Shown piece after piece: positions 26,442 through 42,229 of a stretch of DNA of 63,420 bases. Location of the stretch: assembly GCF_001552255.1 (NCBI RefSeq), contig NZ_BCQV01000027.1, forward strand, positions 1 to 63,420. The letters are read 5' to 3'. Source of the DNA: Alicyclobacillus shizuokensis NBRC 103103 (GTDB lineage: Bacteria > Bacillota > Bacilli > Alicyclobacillales > Alicyclobacillaceae). The translations under genes were made by a program, and so were the position numbers. Each line of letters begins with the position of its first letter. The stretch's first letter is position 1. Under the pieces are notes generated by a model, which saw only the letters and a list, made by a program, of their open reading frames with translations, did not search any database and was not told the origin of the DNA.

Positions 26442-26723
26442 TTAACGCGAGCGAGACGAGCGGTCGTCGCCGGCGTGTCCTTTGAACGTACGGGTGGGGG
26501 CGAACTCCCCCAGCTTGTGCCCGACCATGTCCTCCGTGATATACACGGGCACGTGCTTGCGCCCATCGTGAACGGCGAAGGTGTGACCGACAAACTGCGG
26601 GAAAATGGTTGAACGGCGCGACCACGTCTTGATGACCCGTTTGTCGCCGGTCTTGTTCAGCTCCTCCACCTTTTTCAGCAGATACGCGTCACAAAACGGC
26701 CCTTTCTTCAACGAACGTCCCAA
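26442..26723 (-). CDS. rpsS: 30S ribosomal protein S19
   Basis: The 93-residue protein begins (L/M)[19 protein letters not shown] and has [20 protein letters not shown] and [16 protein letters not shown] chose TTG 26723 because AGGAGG lies 7 bases upstream and the family starts there; longer in-frame ATG extensions are not family-like. Confidence 0.97.
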   Translation of the reverse strand: MGRSLKKGPFCDAYLLKKVEELNKTGDKRVIKTWSRRSTIFPQFVGHTFAVHDGRKHVPVYITEDMVGHKLGEFAPTRTFKGHAGDDRSSRSR

Positions 26724-26807
26724 AGTGCAGCCTCCTTTCCGCACTGCCGAAGTCTTTTCCATAGGATTGAGTCCGCCCGGCCACCGTCGACAGCCAAACC
26801 GAGACGC

Positions 26808-27638
26808 TTACTGGTTGCGACGGCGGACAATATACTTGTCAGACGGCTTGTTCTTCTTGCGCGTCTTTTTGCCGAGAGTAGGTTTGCCCCAGGGAGACAT
26901 GGGCGACTTGCGACCGACGGGCGCCTTGCCTTCACCACCACCGTGCGGGTGGTCAACCGGGTTCATCACGACGCCGCGAACCGTCGGGCGGCGGCCCAAC
27001 CAGCGGGATCGACCGGCCTTGCCGATGCGGATGTTCTCATGATCCAGGTTGCCGACCTGTCCCACGGTGGCCCGGCATTCCAGGCGAATCAGGCGCACCT
27101 CGCCCGAGGTCAGACGCACGTGAGCGTAGTCGCCTTCCTTCGCCATCAGCTGCGCCGACGCTCCGGCTGCCCGCACCAGTTGGGCGCCCCGGCCCGGCTT
27201 CAGCTCGACGTTGTGAATCACCGTACCGACCGGGATGTTCGCCAGCGGCAGCGCGTTGCCGGGACGAATATCCGCTTCCGGTCCGCTCATCAGCACGTCG
27301 CCGACCTTCACCCCGTGCGGCGCGACAATGTAGCGCTTCTCCCCGTCCGCGTAGTGAAGCAGCGCAATGCGCGCACTGCGGTTCGGATCATACTCAATCG
27401 TGGCAACCTTAGCAGGAATCCCGTCCTTGTTGCGACGAAAGTCGATGATGCGATAGCGGCGCTTGTGACCGCCGCCGTGGTGGCGGGTCGTAATCTTGCC
27501 CTGGTTGTTGCGCCCGGCGTTCTTCTTCAGGGGCGCCAACAGGGATTTTTCCGGCCTGTCTGTGGTGATCTCCTCGAACGTCGACACCGACATGAAGCGG
27601 CGTCCGGGAGATGTCGGCCGATACTTCTTGATGCCCAC
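26808..27638 (-). CDS. rplB: 50S ribosomal protein L2
   Basis: L2 is needed for subunit association and lies near the peptidyl-transferase centre. The 276 residues include [38 protein letters not shown] and [19 protein letters not shown] with the conserved His. It stands between rplW and rpsS as usual. Confidence 0.98.
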   Translation of the reverse strand: MGIKKYRPTSPGRRFMSVSTFEEITTDRPEKSLLAPLKKNAGRNNQGKITTRHHGGGHKRRYRIIDFRRNKDGIPAKVATIEYDPNRSARIALLHYADGEKRYIVAPHGVKVGDVLMSGPEADIRPGNALPLANIPVGTVIHNVELKPGRGAQLVRAAGASAQLMAKEGDYAHVRLTSGEVRLIRLECRATVGQVGNLDHENIRIGKAGRSRWLGRRPTVRGVVMNPVDHPHGGGEGKAPVGRKSPMSPWGKPTLGKKTRKKNKPSDKYIVRRRNQ

Positions 27639-27674
27639 CGTTCCAACCTCCTTCTGTTGCCGATGTATGGCGAA

Positions 27675-27965
27675 TCAGGACTCTTCGCCAAAAATGCGAA
27701 TCGGCTCCGAATCCGGCCGCAAGGTCACAACAGCCTTCTTCCACTCCGAGGTGCGGCCGACAAAGCGGCCCACCCGCTTGGTCTTACCGGGCACACGCAG
27801 GGTGTTGACCTTCAGCACCTTGACGCCAAACAGCTTCTCCACCGCCTGGCGGATTTCCGTCTTGTTGGCCCGTTTGTCCACCTCGAACACATACTTGTTC
27901 TGCTCCATCAGCTCAGTGGACTTTTCGGTGATGACCGGACGCTTGATGAGGTCTCTCGGGTCCAT
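27675..27965 (-). CDS. rplW: 50S ribosomal protein L23
   Basis: The 96-residue protein begins [20 protein letters not shown] and has [21 protein letters not shown]23 is the docking site for trigger factor and SRP at the tunnel exit. Its ATG overlaps the rplD TAA by one base (TAATG), so translation is coupled. Confidence 0.98.
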   Translation of the reverse strand: MDPRDLIKRPVITEKSTELMEQNKYVFEVDKRANKTEIRQAVEKLFGVKVLKVNTLRVPGKTKRVGRFVGRTSEWKKAVVTLRPDSEPIRIFGEES

Positions 27966-28585
27966 TACGCGAACACCTCCTGGACCTTCTCGACGGCGTC
28001 ACGGGTCAAGACCAGGTGGTCGTGACGGAGAACATCATACACGTTCACACTACCCGCCGAGATATACTTCACATCGGGCAGGTTGCGGGCAGACAACAAC
28101 GCCTTCTCGTCGACCTCCGCGTCGACAATCAGAGGCTTGTTCAGTTCCAGTCGCTGCAGCAACGCCACCACGTGTTTCGTCTTAATCTCCGGGAGATCCA
28201 AGTTGTCCAGGACGACCAACTTGCCCTCGCCGACCTTCGAACTCAGCGCGCTGTACAGCGCCGCCCGCCGCACCTTCTTCGGCAGCTTCATGGTGTATTC
28301 GCGCGGTTTGGGTCCGAACACCACACCACCGCCCTTCCACTGTGGCGCGCGGATGCTCCCCTGACGGGCGCGGCCGGTTCCCTTCTGCCGCCACGGCTTA
28401 CGACCACCGCCCCGCACTTCCGAACGTCCTTTCGTGCTGTGCGTGCCGCGGCGGGCGTTGTTCAGGTACATCAACACCACTTGGTGCATCAAGTCCGAGC
28501 GCACCGGCGCAGCGAAGACTTTCTCAGAAAGCTCAATCTCGCCCACCTGCTCGCCGGCCATGTTGTACACGGTCACCTTCGGCAT
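27965..28585 (-). CDS. rplD: 50S ribosomal protein L4
   Basis: A 206-residue protein starting [20 protein letters not shown]. The tunnel loop [20 protein letters not shown] is followed by [21 protein letters not shown] 28585 has GGAGG 7 bases upstream. L4 represses the S10 operon in E. coli; that mechanism is not known for Bacilli. Confidence 0.98.
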   Translation of the reverse strand: MPKVTVYNMAGEQVGEIELSEKVFAAPVRSDLMHQVVLMYLNNARRGTHSTKGRSEVRGGGRKPWRQKGTGRARQGSIRAPQWKGGGVVFGPKPREYTMKLPKKVRRAALYSALSSKVGEGKLVVLDNLDLPEIKTKHVVALLQRLELNKPLIVDAEVDEKALLSARNLPDVKYISAGSVNVYDVLRHDHLVLTRDAVEKVQEVFA

Positions 28586-28606
28586 CGGTCTGCCTCCTTT
28601 CAAAGG

Positions 28607-29248
28607 TTATTTCGTATTCGCCGCATTCGCCTTGACGGCACTGCGCACCGTGACGAACGAGTTTTTCGGCCCCGGAATGGAACCCTTGATGAGCAACAGG
28701 TTGCGCTCCACGTCCACACGCACCACCGTCAGGTTCTGTACCGTGGTGCGCTCACCGCCCATCCGGCCGGCCATTGTCTGACCCTTGAACACGCGGTTGG
28801 GCGCAATCGAACCCAGCGATCCGACCCCGCGATGGTACTTAGAGCCGTGCGCCATCGGTCCACGCGCCTGATTATGCCGCTTGATGGGGCCGGCATACCC
28901 CTTGCCTTTGGAGACTCCGGTGACGTCCACGATGTCTCCTTCGCTGAACACGTCCGCGCGCAACTGCTGCCCGACCTCATAGGCATCCACATCGACGCCG
29001 CGCAACTCACGTACGTACCGCTTCGCCGCCGTATTCGCCTTCGCCGCGTGCCCCTGTTCCGGCTTGGTGGCGCGGTTAGGCTTCTTATCGCCATAGCCAA
29101 TCTGGATGGCGCTGTAACCGTCGGTCTCGGGCGTCTTCTTTTGGAGAACGATGCACGGTCCCGCGGCTATCACGGTGACCGGCACCACTCGGCCGTCCTG
29201 GTCAAAGACCTGAGTCATGCCGAGCTTGCGACCCAAGATGCCCTTCAT
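28607..29248 (-). CDS. rplC: 50S ribosomal protein L3
   Basis: A 213-residue protein beginning [20 protein letters not shown], with the central loop [20 protein letters not shown] and [23 protein letters not shown] 29248 with GGGGGTG upstream fits. The 102-bp gap before it, toward rpsJ, is able to fold into a closed stem. Confidence 0.98.
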   Translation of the reverse strand: MKGILGRKLGMTQVFDQDGRVVPVTVIAAGPCIVLQKKTPETDGYSAIQIGYGDKKPNRATKPEQGHAAKANTAAKRYVRELRGVDVDAYEVGQQLRADVFSEGDIVDVTGVSKGKGYAGPIKRHNQARGPMAHGSKYHRGVGSLGSIAPNRVFKGQTMAGRMGGERTTVQNLTVVRVDVERNLLLIKGSIPGPKNSFVTVRSAVKANAANTK

Positions 29249-29277
29249 GTGTGCACCCCCTACAAACAAGTCCTGTC

Positions 29278-29343
29278 CCACGGCGCACCACGCGCTCGCG
29301 CCGGCACATGCCGCAGGCCAATTTTGTGCATCTTACGCCGTGG
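29278..29343 (-). promoter_or_regulatory. Potential structured RNA in the rpsJ-rplC gap
   Basis: On the transcript CCACGGCG (29343-29336) can pair with CGCCGTGG (29285-29278) and close a 50-base GC-rich loop, ending about 30 bases before the rplC start. It could modulate rplC translation. There is no T run, so it is not a terminator. Confidence 0.35.
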
Positions 29344-29350
29344 ATTCAAC

Positions 29351-29758
<408 letters not shown>

Positions 29759-29786
29759 TCATCGCCGTAAGAGACCAACATGCGAA

Positions 29787-29815
29787 ATTATACTAAAGGA
29801 CCGTCAGGAACACAA
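29787..29815 (-). promoter_or_regulatory. SigA promoter of the S10 operon
   Basis: TTGTGT (29815-29810), 17 bases, then TATAAT (29792-29787) on the minus strand. It lies just past the tuf terminator and gives a leader of about 120 bases to rpsJ. Confidence 0.75.
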
Positions 29816-29858
29816 GATCAACCCACCACCGAGAAGGTATCGCAGAGAGACCATCATG

Positions 29859-29892
29859 GCGAAAAGGCGAGGGGCTCCCCTCGCCTTTTCGC
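29859..29892 (-). terminator. Terminator after tuf
   Basis: A perfect 16-bp inverted repeat (29859-29874 with 29877-29892) has AAAAGGCGAGGGG facing CCCCTCGCCTTTT. The TTTT lies within the 3' arm on either strand, so it could act both ways. It separates the fusA-tuf unit from the S10 operon. Confidence 0.85.
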
Positions 29893-29946
29893 TTCCTTCT
29901 TTCCGACCGGTAGGTGACCGTTTAACTGACGCCACGCATCATCTAC

Positions 29947-31134
29947 TTACGCTTCGATGGAACTTACGACGCCCGCACCGACCGTGCGGCCGCCCTCGCG
30001 AATCGCGAAGCGGGTGCCTTCCTCGAGGGCGATAGGCGAAATCAGTTCCACCGCCATCGTCACGTTATCGCCCGGCATCACCATCTCCGTACCCTCCGGC
30101 AGGTTCACCACGCCGGTCACGTCCGTCGTCCGGAAGTAAAACTGCGGGCGGTAACCGTTGAAGAACGGAGTGTGGCGGCCGCCTTCTTCCTTCGTCAGGA
30201 CGTACACCTCAGCCTTGAACTTCGTGTGCGGCTTGATAGAGCCAGGCTTTACGATGACCTGGCCGCGCTCCACATCCTTGCGCTCGATACCGCGCAGCAG
30301 CGCGCCGATGTTGTCGCCAGCCTGCGCCTGGTCGAGCAGCTTGCGGAACATCTCGACGCCGGTGACGACCGTCTTCAGAGCGTCGTCGCGGAGACCGACA
30401 ATCTCCACCTCGTCGCCGACCTTCAACACACCGTGCTCCACACGGCCAGTGGCCACCGTGCCGCGGCCGGTGATGGTGAACACGTCCTCGACCGGCATCA
30501 GGAACGGCTTCTCCGTGTCGCGCTCCGGGGTCGGGATGTATTCGTCGACGGCGTCCATCAGTTCCTCAATCTTCTTGACGTACTCCGGATCGCCTTCGAG
30601 GGCCTTCAAGGCCGACCCACGAATCACCGGGATGTCGTCGCCCGGGAACTCGTACTCGTTCAGCAGCTCGCGGACTTCCATCTCGACCAGTTCCAACAGC
30701 TCTTCGTCATCGACCATGTCGCACTTGTTCAGGAACACGACGATGTAGGGCACGCCTACCTGACGGGCCAGGAGGATATGCTCGCGGGTCTGCGGCATCG
30801 GACCGTCAGCGGCCGAGACAACCAGGATGGCGCCGTCCATCTGGGCCGCTCCGGTGATCATGTTCTTCACGTAGTCGGCGTGGCCGGGGCAATCGACGTG
30901 CGCGTAGTGACGCTTGTCGGTCTCATACTCCACGTGCGCGGTGTTGATGGTAATGCCGCGCTCGCGCTCTTCCGGAGCCTTGTCGATCTCCTCGTACTTC
31001 TGCGCCTGGGCCTTGCCCTTCTGCGCCTGGATGGTCGTGATGGCAGCCGTGAGCGTGGTCTTGCCGTGGTCAACGTGACCAATCGTGCCGACGTTTACGC
31101 GGGGCTTGCTGCGGTCAAACTTCTCTTTTGCCAT
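29947..31134 (-). CDS. tuf: Elongation factor Tu
   Basis: EF-Tu delivers aminoacyl-tRNA to the A site. The 395 residues hold G1 [14 protein letters not shown]3 [13 protein letters not shown]4 NKCDMVDD and G5 GSALKAL, and domains 2 and 3 with [20 protein letters not shown]. It follows fusA by 19 bp and ends the str unit. Its codon use is strongly biased, as expected for an abundant protein. Confidence 0.99.
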   Translation of the reverse strand: MAKEKFDRSKPRVNVGTIGHVDHGKTTLTAAITTIQAQKGKAQAQKYEEIDKAPEERERGITINTAHVEYETDKRHYAHVDCPGHADYVKNMITGAAQMDGAILVVSAADGPMPQTREHILLARQVGVPYIVVFLNKCDMVDDEELLELVEMEVRELLNEYEFPGDDIPVIRGSALKALEGDPEYVKKIEELMDAVDEYIPTPERDTEKPFLMPVEDVFTITGRGTVATGRVEHGVLKVGDEVEIVGLRDDALKTVVTGVEMFRKLLDQAQAGDNIGALLRGIERKDVERGQVIVKPGSIKPHTKFKAEVYVLTKEEGGRHTPFFNGYRPQFYFRTTDVTGVVNLPEGTEMVMPGDNVTMAVELISPIALEEGTRFAIREGGRTVGAGVVSSIEA

Positions 31135-31153
31135 CGAGATTCACTCCTTTTTC

Positions 31154-33229
31154 TCATTCGCCTTTGTGTTTGGCGATGATCTCCTGGGCGATGTTTTTCG
31201 GAACTTCCTCGTACCGAGAAAATTCCATAGTATAGGTACCGCGGCCTTGGGTCCGCGACCGAAGACTGGTCGAGTAACCAAACATCTCTGCCAGCGGCAC
31301 ATACCCGCGAATCACCTGGGCGCCGGCCCGCGCCTCCATGCCTTCGACCCGGCCGCGCCGAGAATTGATGTCGCCCATGATGTCGCCCATGTATTCCTCG
31401 GGCACCGTCACCTCGACTCGCATAATCGGTTCGAGCAGTACGGCCCCCGCCTTCTGGGCGCCAGCCTTGAGCGCCATCGATCCGGCGATTTTGAACGCCA
31501 TTTCCGAGGAGTCCACCTCGTGATACGACCCGTCGTAGAGCGTCACCTTGATGTCGAGCATCGGGTATCCCGCCAGGACGCCGTTCTGCATCGCCTCGCG
31601 GATGCCCTCGTCGACCGCAGGGATGTACTCTTTCGGGATAGCGCCGCCGACAATCTTGTTCTCGAACACGTAACCCGCGCCGCGTTCCAGCGGCTCGAGA
31701 GTAATCTTGACGTGTCCGTACTGACCGCGGCCACCCGACTGACGGACGAACTTGCCCTCCTGGTCGACCGAGCGAGTAATGGTTTCCTTGTATGCCACCT
31801 GGGGTTGACCCACGTTGGCAGCGACTTTAAACTCCCGCTGCAACCGGTCGACAATGATCTCCAGGTGCAGCTCGCCCATGCCCGCGATGATGGTCTGACC
31901 CGTCTCCTGGTCCGTCCAGGTCTTGAACGTCGGGTCTTCCTCGGCCAGCTTCGCCAGCGCCAGACCCATTTTATCTTGGTCGGCCTTGGTCTTCGGCTCG
32001 ATGGCGACATTGATGACCGGCTCCGGGAACTCCATCGATTCCAGGATGACGACATTTTTCTCGTCGCAGAGTGTGTCACCCGTTGTCGTGTCCTTCAGAC
32101 CCACCGCCGCCGCGATGTCACCGGCGTATACCATGTCGATCTCTTCGCGGTGGTTGGCATGCATCTGCAGGATGCGGCCAATGCGCTCCCGCTTACCCTT
32201 CGTCGAATTGAGCACGTACGATCCGTTGCCCAACGTTCCCGAGTACACGCGGAAGAAGGCCAGCTTGCCGACGAATGGATCCGTCATGATCTTGAACGCC
32301 AGCGCTGCAAACGGCTCGTCGTCCGAAGAGTGGCGCTCCACCGGTTCACCCTCAGGGGTTGTCCCCTTGATGGCCGGCACATCGGTCGGCGCAGGGAGGT
32401 AGTTCACCACCGCGTCGAGCATCGGCTGCACGCCCTTATTGCGATAGGACGATCCGCACAGCACCGGGAACAGCTGCACCGCGCAGGTGCCCTTGCGGAT
32501 ACCCGCCTTCAACTCCTCGACGGTGATCTCCTCACCCTCGAGGTACTTCATCATCAGGTCCTCATCCAACTCGGCGACCGCCTCAATCAGCTTCGTGCGG
32601 TATTCCGCCGCCAACTCCTTCATGTCATCGGGAATCTCGCGCGTCTCCGCGGTCGTGCCCAGGTCATCCGTGTAGATGATGGCCCGGTTCTCGACCAGGT
32701 CCACCAAGCCCACGAACGAGTCCTCGGCGCCAATCGGCAACTGAATCGGCACCGCGTTGGCACCCAGCCGCGTCTTCATCTGTTCGACGCAATCCAGGAA
32801 GTTGGCGCCGAGGATGTCCATCTTATTGACATACGCGATGCGCGGTACGTGATATTTGTCCGCCTGCCGCCAGACCGTCTCGGACTGGGGCTCGACGCCA
32901 CCCTTCGCGTCAAACACCCCGACGGCTCCGTCGAGAACGCGCAACGAGCGCTCCACCTCGACTGTGAAGTCTACGTGGCCTGGCGTATCAATGATGTTGA
33001 TGCGGTGGCCGAGCCACTGACAGGTTGTCGCGGCCGACGTAATCGTGATGCCGCGCTCCTGTTCCTGGGCCATCCAGTCCATGGTCGCGGCGCCCTCGTG
33101 TACTTCGCCAATCTTGTGCACGCGGCCAGTGTAGAAAAGCACGCGCTCCGTCGTCGTCGTCTTCCCCGCGTCGATGTGCGCGATGATGCCGATGTTGCGC
33201 GTCTTTTCCAGAGGAAACTGCCGAGCCAA
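31154..33229 (-). CDS. fusA: Elongation factor G
   Basis: EF-G drives translocation. The 691-residue protein has G1 [20 protein letters not shown], the switch segment [13 protein letters not shown]3 DTPGHVDF and G4 NKMDILGAN, with domains II-V following in full length. It lies between rpsG and tuf. Confidence 0.99.
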   Translation of the reverse strand: MARQFPLEKTRNIGIIAHIDAGKTTTTERVLFYTGRVHKIGEVHEGAATMDWMAQEQERGITITSAATTCQWLGHRINIIDTPGHVDFTVEVERSLRVLDGAVGVFDAKGGVEPQSETVWRQADKYHVPRIAYVNKMDILGANFLDCVEQMKTRLGANAVPIQLPIGAEDSFVGLVDLVENRAIIYTDDLGTTAETREIPDDMKELAAEYRTKLIEAVAELDEDLMMKYLEGEEITVEELKAGIRKGTCAVQLFPVLCGSSYRNKGVQPMLDAVVNYLPAPTDVPAIKGTTPEGEPVERHSSDDEPFAALAFKIMTDPFVGKLAFFRVYSGTLGNGSYVLNSTKGKRERIGRILQMHANHREEIDMVYAGDIAAAVGLKDTTTGDTLCDEKNVVILESMEFPEPVINVAIEPKTKADQDKMGLALAKLAEEDPTFKTWTDQETGQTIIAGMGELHLEIIVDRLQREFKVAANVGQPQVAYKETITRSVDQEGKFVRQSGGRGQYGHVKITLEPLERGAGYVFENKIVGGAIPKEYIPAVDEGIREAMQNGVLAGYPMLDIKVTLYDGSYHEVDSSEMAFKIAGSMALKAGAQKAGAVLLEPIMRVEVTVPEEYMGDIMGDINSRRGRVEGMEARAGAQVIRGYVPLAEMFGYSTSLRSRTQGRGTYTMEFSRYEEVPKNIAQEIIAKHKGE

Positions 33230-33280
33230 TGAACACCCTCCTTCCGCCTCTGTACTCTCTTGCCTGCGGCGTTCAGGCTC

Positions 33281-33751
33281 TTACCAACGATAGTGCGCGA
33301 ACGCCTTGTTGGCCTCCGCCATGCGGTGCGTGTCTTCCTTCTTCTTGACAGCCCCACCGGTGTTGTTGGCGGCATCCACCAGCTCATTGGACAGGCGTTC
33401 AATCATCGTCTTCTCGCCACGTTCGCGGGCGTATTGAACGAGCCACCGCAACCCGAGCGTGATCCGTCGCTCCGGACGGACCTCCACCGGCACCTGGTAG
33501 TTTGATCCGCCCACGCGGCGCGCTTTGACCTCGAGCACCGGCATCACGTTGCGCAGCGCCTCCTCAAAGACCTCCATCGGGTCTCTCCCGGTGCGCTCGC
33601 GCACTCCCTCCAGCGCCGAGTAGACGATGCGCTGGGCTGTGCCCTTCTTGCCGTCCACCATCACTTTGTTGATGAGACGGGTGACCATCTTGTTCCCGTA
33701 CACGGGATCCGGCATGACGTCCCGCTTCGGAACCGGACCTTTCCGCGGCAT
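33281..33751 (-). CDS. rpsG: 30S ribosomal protein S7
   Basis: A 156-residue protein beginning [20 protein letters not shown], with [20 protein letters not shown] and [23 protein letters not shown] 33751 is preceded by GGGGG. S7 nucleates the 30S head. It lies 115 bp after rpsL, as in the str operon. Confidence 0.98.
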   Translation of the reverse strand: MPRKGPVPKRDVMPDPVYGNKMVTRLINKVMVDGKKGTAQRIVYSALEGVRERTGRDPMEVFEEALRNVMPVLEVKARRVGGSNYQVPVEVRPERRITLGLRWLVQYARERGEKTMIERLSNELVDAANNTGGAVKKKEDTHRMAEANKAFAHYRW

Positions 33752-33866
33752 GCATGCGCCCCCTTCCTCAATCTGCGCGCGCATCCGAGCCAGGGTGCGA
33801 CTCATGGCGCCACCCCACCGGCCTGCGCTGTCCGCTGTGTCTGTGTTGCGTCAGAATGACTTCGTC

Positions 33867-34280
33867 TTACTTCTTAGCGCGTTTTGCCCCGTACTTCGAA
33901 CGGCCCTGCTGGCGGTCCCTGACGCCCGCCGTATCAAGGGCACCACGGATGATGTGGTAACGTACCCCCGGCAGGTCCTTGACACGGCCGCCGCGAACCA
34001 GCACGACGGAGTGTTCCTGCAGGTTGTGGCCTTCACCCGGGATGTAGGCCGTGACCTCATACGTATTCGTCAAACGCACACGCGCGTACTTCCGCAGAGC
34101 CGAATTCGGCTTCTTGGGGGTCATCGTCCCCACGCGGGTGCAGACCCCGCGCTTCTGCGGCGAAGGCAGGTCGGTCAGCTTCTTCTCAAAGCTGTTGTAC
34201 CCCTTCTGCAACGCCGGTGCGGTCGATTTCTTCACCATCACTTTGCGGCCCTTCCGGACCAATTGATTGATGGTTGGCAT
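33867..34280 (-). CDS. rpsL: 30S ribosomal protein S12
   Basis: S12 monitors decoding. The 137-residue protein starts [20 protein letters not shown] and has the streptomycin-site segments [19 protein letters not shown] and [19 protein letters not shown]. The lysines tied to streptomycin sensitivity are wild type. ATG 34280 has GGAGGTG upstream. A stable hairpin lies just before the Shine-Dalgarno. Confidence 0.98.
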   Translation of the reverse strand: MPTINQLVRKGRKVMVKKSTAPALQKGYNSFEKKLTDLPSPQKRGVCTRVGTMTPKKPNSALRKYARVRLTNTYEVTAYIPGEGHNLQEHSVVLVRGGRVKDLPGVRYHIIRGALDTAGVRDRQQGRSKYGAKRAKK

Positions 34281-34303
34281 CGTTGCACCTCCTTCCAAAG
34301 ATC

Positions 34304-34327
34304 CAATCGCGGTGTGAGACGCGATTG
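34304..34327 (-). promoter_or_regulatory. Hairpin 24 bases upstream of rpsL
   Basis: CAATCGCG and CGCGATTG (8 bp) surround an 8-base loop in the 147-bp rplGB-rpsL gap. There is no T run. It may protect or regulate the rpsL mRNA; no known leader family comes to mind. Confidence 0.35.
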
Positions 34328-34427
34328 TCATGTCCACAGTGCCTGGTGGTCCGTGTCCGCGCAGACAGACACCTGGGCTATGACGCACGGCGCAAAGCTT
34401 TTTGCAAGCCGCGGCCACAGGCTCTCT

Positions 34428-34679
34428 TTACTCTTCGAGGATGGCTGCTGTGGCCGCTCCCACCTCGATACCGCAAGCCTTGCCGAGTTCCTTCATGGAT
34501 TCAATCCACTCTACGGGAATTCCGCGTTCACGGGCCAGCGCCACTACAGGACGGGTGACCCGCTCTTCCGCATCCTTCGCGACAAAGACCTGTACCACCT
34601 GTTGTTGCTGGAGTGCCTTCGTCGTCTGGTTGGTCCCGATGATACGTTTCCTCGCGAGGCGTATGCGTTCGAGAGACAT
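34428..34679 (-). CDS. rplGB: L7Ae-family K-turn RNA-binding protein (RplGB/YbxF)
   Basis: An 83-residue L7Ae fold with KRIIGTNQTTKALQQQQVVQ and VEWIESMKELGKACGIEVGA. The Bacillus homologue binds kink-turn RNA, though no essential role is known. ATG 34679 has GGGGGAGG 7 bases upstream. It is the first gene after the promoter at 34728-34757 and is followed by rpsL. Confidence 0.92.
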   Translation of the reverse strand: MSLERIRLARKRIIGTNQTTKALQQQQVVQVFVAKDAEERVTRPVVALARERGIPVEWIESMKELGKACGIEVGAATAAILEE

Positions 34680-34727
34680 GGCAAAGCCTCCCCCAAAATA
34701 ACGACCATGCTCAAGGCACACTCAACG

Positions 34728-34757
34728 ATTCTATCACCGCGAAAAGCGGGCTGTCAA
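34728..34757 (-). promoter_or_regulatory. SigA promoter for rplGB-rpsL-rpsG-fusA-tuf
   Basis: TTGACA (34757-34752), 18 bases, TAGAAT (34733-34728) on the minus strand, about 50 bases before rplGB. A GC-rich hairpin (34785-34807, no T run on this strand) lies between the rpoC stop and this promoter. Confidence 0.75.
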
Positions 34758-34814
34758 CAAGCGGCTGACGGGTCGAAGCGGGCCCGCGGGGCGGCCTGCG
34801 CCCCGCGTTTTCGC

Positions 34815-38444
<3,630 letters not shown>

Positions 38445-38528
38445 AGGGGAATCCTCCCTTTCGGCAAACTCGTCGTTGCGCACTCGGACGCAGGCCCGGC
38501 AGCCAGGCGCGCCGGCACCTGCGTTACA

Positions 38529-41500
38529 TCAGTCCCCGACTTCGCGCACCTCGAGGTTGAGGTTCAGTTTTTCACCCGCGTCTTCGTCATCATCGCTCTC
38601 CCGGATGACAATCTCCTGCTCGTCCTCGCTGAGGATCTTCACGTCCATGCCCAGGCTCTGCAGTTCCTTGATGAGCACCTTGAACGACTCTGGGACCCCT
38701 GGCTCCGGCACGTTCTCGCCCTTCACGATAGCCTCGTAGGTCTTGACCCGGCCCACCACGTCGTCCGACTTGACGGTGAGAATCTCCTGCAGAGTGTAGG
38801 CGGCCCCGTACGCCTCCAGCGCCCACACCTCCATCTCGCCGAAACGCTGTCCGCCAAACTGGGCCTTGCCGCCGAGCGGCTGCTGCGTGACCAGCGAGTA
38901 TGGACCGGTGGAACGGGCGTGAATCTTGTCGTCGACCAGGTGGGCCAGCTTGAGCATGTACACGTACCCGACCGTTACCCGGTTGTCGAACGGTTCGCCC
39001 GTGCGTCCGTCGTACAACACCTGCTTGCCGTCCCGGGCAAACCCGGCCTCCTCCAGGGTGTCGAACACGTCCTCGGCGGTCGCGCCGTCGAACACCGGTG
39101 TCGCGATGTGCACGCCGAGCGCCTTCGCCGCCATGCCCAGGTGCGTCTCCAGCACCTGCCCGATGTTCATACGCGACGGCACGCCCAACGGGTTGAGGAC
39201 GATTTCGACGGGTGTTCCGTCCTCCAGGAACGGCATGTCTTCCTCCGGCAGGATGCGCGCCACGACACCCTTGTTCCCGTGCCGGCCGGCCATCTTGTCG
39301 CCTTCGGAGATCTTGCGCTTCTGGGCAATGTAAACCCGCACCAGCTGATTGACACCGGCCGGTAGTTCGTCCCCGTTCTCGCGCGTGAACACCTTGACAT
39401 CGACCACGATGCCGGCGCCGCCGTGCGGCACGCGCAGCGACGTGTCGCGCACCTCCCGCGCCTTCTCGCCGAAGATGGCGTGCAACAACCGCTCTTCCGC
39501 TGTCAGTTCGGTCACGCCTTTGGGCGTCACCTTGCCGACCAGGATGTCGCCCGCTTGAATCTCGGCGCCGATACGGATGATCCCGCGCTCGTCCAAGTTT
39601 TTCAGGGCATCCTCGCCGACGTTCGGGATGTCGCGCGTGATTTCCTCCGGACCCAGCTTGGTATCGCGCGCCTCCAACTCGTACTCCTCGATGTGAATCG
39701 AGGTATAGATGTCTTCCTTGGCCACCTTCTCGGACAGCAGGATGGCGTCCTCGTAGTTGTAGCCTTCCCAGGTCATGAACGCCACCAGCACGTTGCGGCC
39801 CAGGGCCAGCTCGCCGTTCTCCGTCGCGGGACCGTCGGCCAGGATGTCGCCAGCCTCCACTCTCTGCCCCTCACGCACGATCGGGCGTTGGTTGATGCAG
39901 GTGTTTTGGTTGGACCGCGTGTACTTGAGCAGCTTGTATTTATCCAAATCACCGGCGACCGGTTTGCCGTCCACAATGTGCTCCGTCCGCACCCAGATCT
40001 CGCGCGCCGTCACGCGTTCGACCACGCCGCCGCGCCGGGCCACCACGCACACGCCCGAGTCTTTGGCCGACTGGTGCTCCATGCCGGTACCGACCAGCGG
40101 CGCCTCCGTCACCAGCAGCGGCACCGCCTGCCGCTGCATGTTGGAACCCATCAGCGCGCGGTTGGCGTCGTCGTTCTCGAGGAACGGAATGAGCGCCGTC
40201 GCGACGGAGACCACCTGCTTCGGCGAGACGTCCATATAATCGACACGTTGCCAGGGCACCGTAATGACGTCCTCGCGGAACCGGGCCACCACTTCGTCCG
40301 CCGCAAACCGGCCGTCTTCTGTCAGCGGCGCGTTGGCCTGCGCGATGACATAGTTCTCTTCCTCATCGGCCGTGAGGTAGTCGATGTGGTCCGTGACCAC
40401 GCCGGTGTCCGGATCGACCCGGCGATAAGGCGTCTCGATGAACCCGTACTCGTTGATCCGCGCGTACGTCGACAGCGAGTTGATGAGCCCGATGTTCGGT
40501 CCCTCCGGCGTCTCAATCGGACACATACGGCCATAGTGCGAATAGTGCACGTCACGCACCTCATAGCCGGCGCGCTCGCGCGTAAGACCGCCCGGCCCCA
40601 GAGCAGACAGGCGCCGCTTATGCGTCAATTCCGCCAGCGGGTTGGTCTGGTCCATGAACTGGGAAAGCTGGCTGGACCCGAAGAACTCTTTGATCGCCGC
40701 AATCACCGGCCGGATGTTGATGAGCGCCTGCGGCGTGATGGCGCTGGCGTCCTGAATCGACATCCGCTCGCGCACCACCCGCTCCATGCGGGAGAGACCG
40801 ATGCGGAACTGGTTTTGCAGCAGCTCGCCGACCGAGCGCAGGCGGCGGTTGCCCAGGTGGTCGATGTCGTCGGTGGTGCCGACGCCGTGCAACAGATTAA
40901 AGAAGTAGCTGACCGCGGACAGGATATCCGCCGGCGTGATGTGCTTGACGTTTTTGGGGATGTCTCCGTTGCCGACAACGTGCAGGATGCGCCCGTCCTC
41001 GTTGGGGGCGAAGATCTTCACCACCTGCACCGGGATCTCGTCCTCATCGGTCAACTCCGGCGTCGCCCGCAGGCGCACGCGACCGACGTTGCCCTCCAGA
41101 CGCGGCAGAAGCTTGTCGAGCGTACGGCGGTCGAGAATCTCACCGGCTTCAGCGATGATTTCATTGGTATCCGCGTCCACCAAGGTCTCTGCCAAGCGTT
41201 GGTTGAGCAAGCGATTCTTGATGTGCAGCTTTTTGTTCATCTTGTAGCGGCCGACGTTGGCCAAGTCGTAGCGCTTCGGGTCAAAGAACCGGGAGGCCAA
41301 AAGCGCCCGCGCGTTCTCCATCGTCGGCGGCTCGCCCGGACGCAGGCGCTCGTAAATTTCAATCAGCGCGCGTTCGGTCGAATCCGTGGTATCCTTGTCC
41401 AGGGTGTTGCGCAGGTACTCGTCCTCGCCGAGGAAGTTGATAATCTCCTGGTCGGTGCCGAGACCCAAGGCGCGCAGCAGGACAGTAATCGGCAGTTTAC

Positions 41501-42059
41501 GGGTGCGGTCAATGCGAACATAGACGATGTCCTTGGCGTCGGTCTCAAACTCGAGCCACGCGCCACGGTTTGGAATGACGGTCGCCGCAAACGTCTGCTT
41601 GCCGTTTTTGTCGATTTTGCTGTTAAAATAGACGCTGGGGGAACGGACAAGCTGACTGACAATCACGCGTTCGGCGCCGTTGATGATGAAGGTGCCGGTC
41701 TCGGTCATGAGTGGGAAGTCGCCCATGAACACTTCCTGCTCCTTGACCTCGCCCGTCTCCTTGTTGAGCAGGCGCACCTTGACCCGCAGCGGAGCCGCAT
41801 AGGTCACGTCACGCTCTTTGGACTCCTCCACGTCGTATTTGGGCTCGCCGAGGCTGTAATCAATGAACTCCAGCACGAGATTGCCGGTAAAGTCCTGAAT
41901 GGGAGAGATGTCCGCGAACATTTCGCGCAGCCCTTCCTCAAGGAACCACTGGTAGGACTTCTGTTGAATCTCAATCAGATTCGGCAGATCCAATACCTCG
42001 TGAATACGGGCGTACGACCGACGTTCGCGCCAGCCATACTTGACCATGTGTCCTCGCAA
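38529..42059 (-). CDS. rpoB: DNA-directed RNA polymerase subunit beta
   Basis: The 1176-residue protein has [20 protein letters not shown] near the N-terminus, the rifampicin cluster [20 protein letters not shown] then [17 protein letters not shown] (all usual residues, so a sensitive genotype), and [19 protein letters not shown]. The tail [21 protein letters not shown] is acidic. I chose TTG 42059 because AGGTGA lies 5 bases upstream and this matches the M-x-G-x-x-V-x-YG start of homologues; ATG 42047 is also possible. A promoter overlaps the end of the upstream methyltransferase gene. Confidence 0.98.
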   Translation of the reverse strand: MRGHMVKYGWRERRSYARIHEVLDLPNLIEIQQKSYQWFLEEGLREMFADISPIQDFTGNLVLEFIDYSLGEPKYDVEESKERDVTYAAPLRVKVRLLNKETGEVKEQEVFMGDFPLMTETGTFIINGAERVIVSQLVRSPSVYFNSKIDKNGKQTFAATVIPNRGAWLEFETDAKDIVYVRIDRTRKLPITVLLRALGLGTDQEIINFLGEDEYLRNTLDKDTTDSTERALIEIYERLRPGEPPTMENARALLASRFFDPKRYDLANVGRYKMNKKLHIKNRLLNQRLAETLVDADTNEIIAEAGEILDRRTLDKLLPRLEGNVGRVRLRATPELTDEDEIPVQVVKIFAPNEDGRILHVVGNGDIPKNVKHITPADILSAVSYFFNLLHGVGTTDDIDHLGNRRLRSVGELLQNQFRIGLSRMERVVRERMSIQDASAITPQALINIRPVIAAIKEFFGSSQLSQFMDQTNPLAELTHKRRLSALGPGGLTRERAGYEVRDVHYSHYGRMCPIETPEGPNIGLINSLSTYARINEYGFIETPYRRVDPDTGVVTDHIDYLTADEEENYVIAQANAPLTEDGRFAADEVVARFREDVITVPWQRVDYMDVSPKQVVSVATALIPFLENDDANRALMGSNMQRQAVPLLVTEAPLVGTGMEHQSAKDSGVCVVARRGGVVERVTAREIWVRTEHIVDGKPVAGDLDKYKLLKYTRSNQNTCINQRPIVREGQRVEAGDILADGPATENGELALGRNVLVAFMTWEGYNYEDAILLSEKVAKEDIYTSIHIEEYELEARDTKLGPEEITRDIPNVGEDALKNLDERGIIRIGAEIQAGDILVGKVTPKGVTELTAEERLLHAIFGEKAREVRDTSLRVPHGGAGIVVDVKVFTRENGDELPAGVNQLVRVYIAQKRKISEGDKMAGRHGNKGVVARILPEEDMPFLEDGTPVEIVLNPLGVPSRMNIGQVLETHLGMAAKALGVHIATPVFDGATAEDVFDTLEEAGFARDGKQVLYDGRTGEPFDNRVTVGYVYMLKLAHLVDDKIHARSTGPYSLVTQQPLGGKAQFGGQRFGEMEVWALEAYGAAYTLQEILTVKSDDVVGRVKTYEAIVKGENVPEPGVPESFKVLIKELQSLGMDVKILSEDEQEIVIRESDDDEDAGEKLNLNLEVREVGD

Positions 42060-42229
42060 AGCCGTCACCTCTCATGCCGATTTCAACATGCCCTAGACAA
42101 TACAAAAATAAAATGAGGTTGCTTTGAACCACATTTTTCTTCGCCGCGCTATTCATCTATGGTCATCTATCGTCGATACGTTTGATGGTCACACATCCCC
42201 CGTCCATACGATAGAATTTGCATTAAAAA

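Noticed and set aside
31085-33232. 715-codon open frame opposite fusA
   Set aside because: It is antisense to a perfect EF-G gene and only open because of GC-rich codon bias; its protein is Arg/His/Leu-rich with no motif and no Shine-Dalgarno.
34785-34807. Rho-independent terminator after rpoC
   Set aside because: The 8-bp GC stem has its T run on the plus strand only, so it does not qualify for the rpoC direction.
39423-42116. 897-codon open frame opposite rpoB
   Set aside because: Same artefact class; rpoB on the other strand is complete and conserved.
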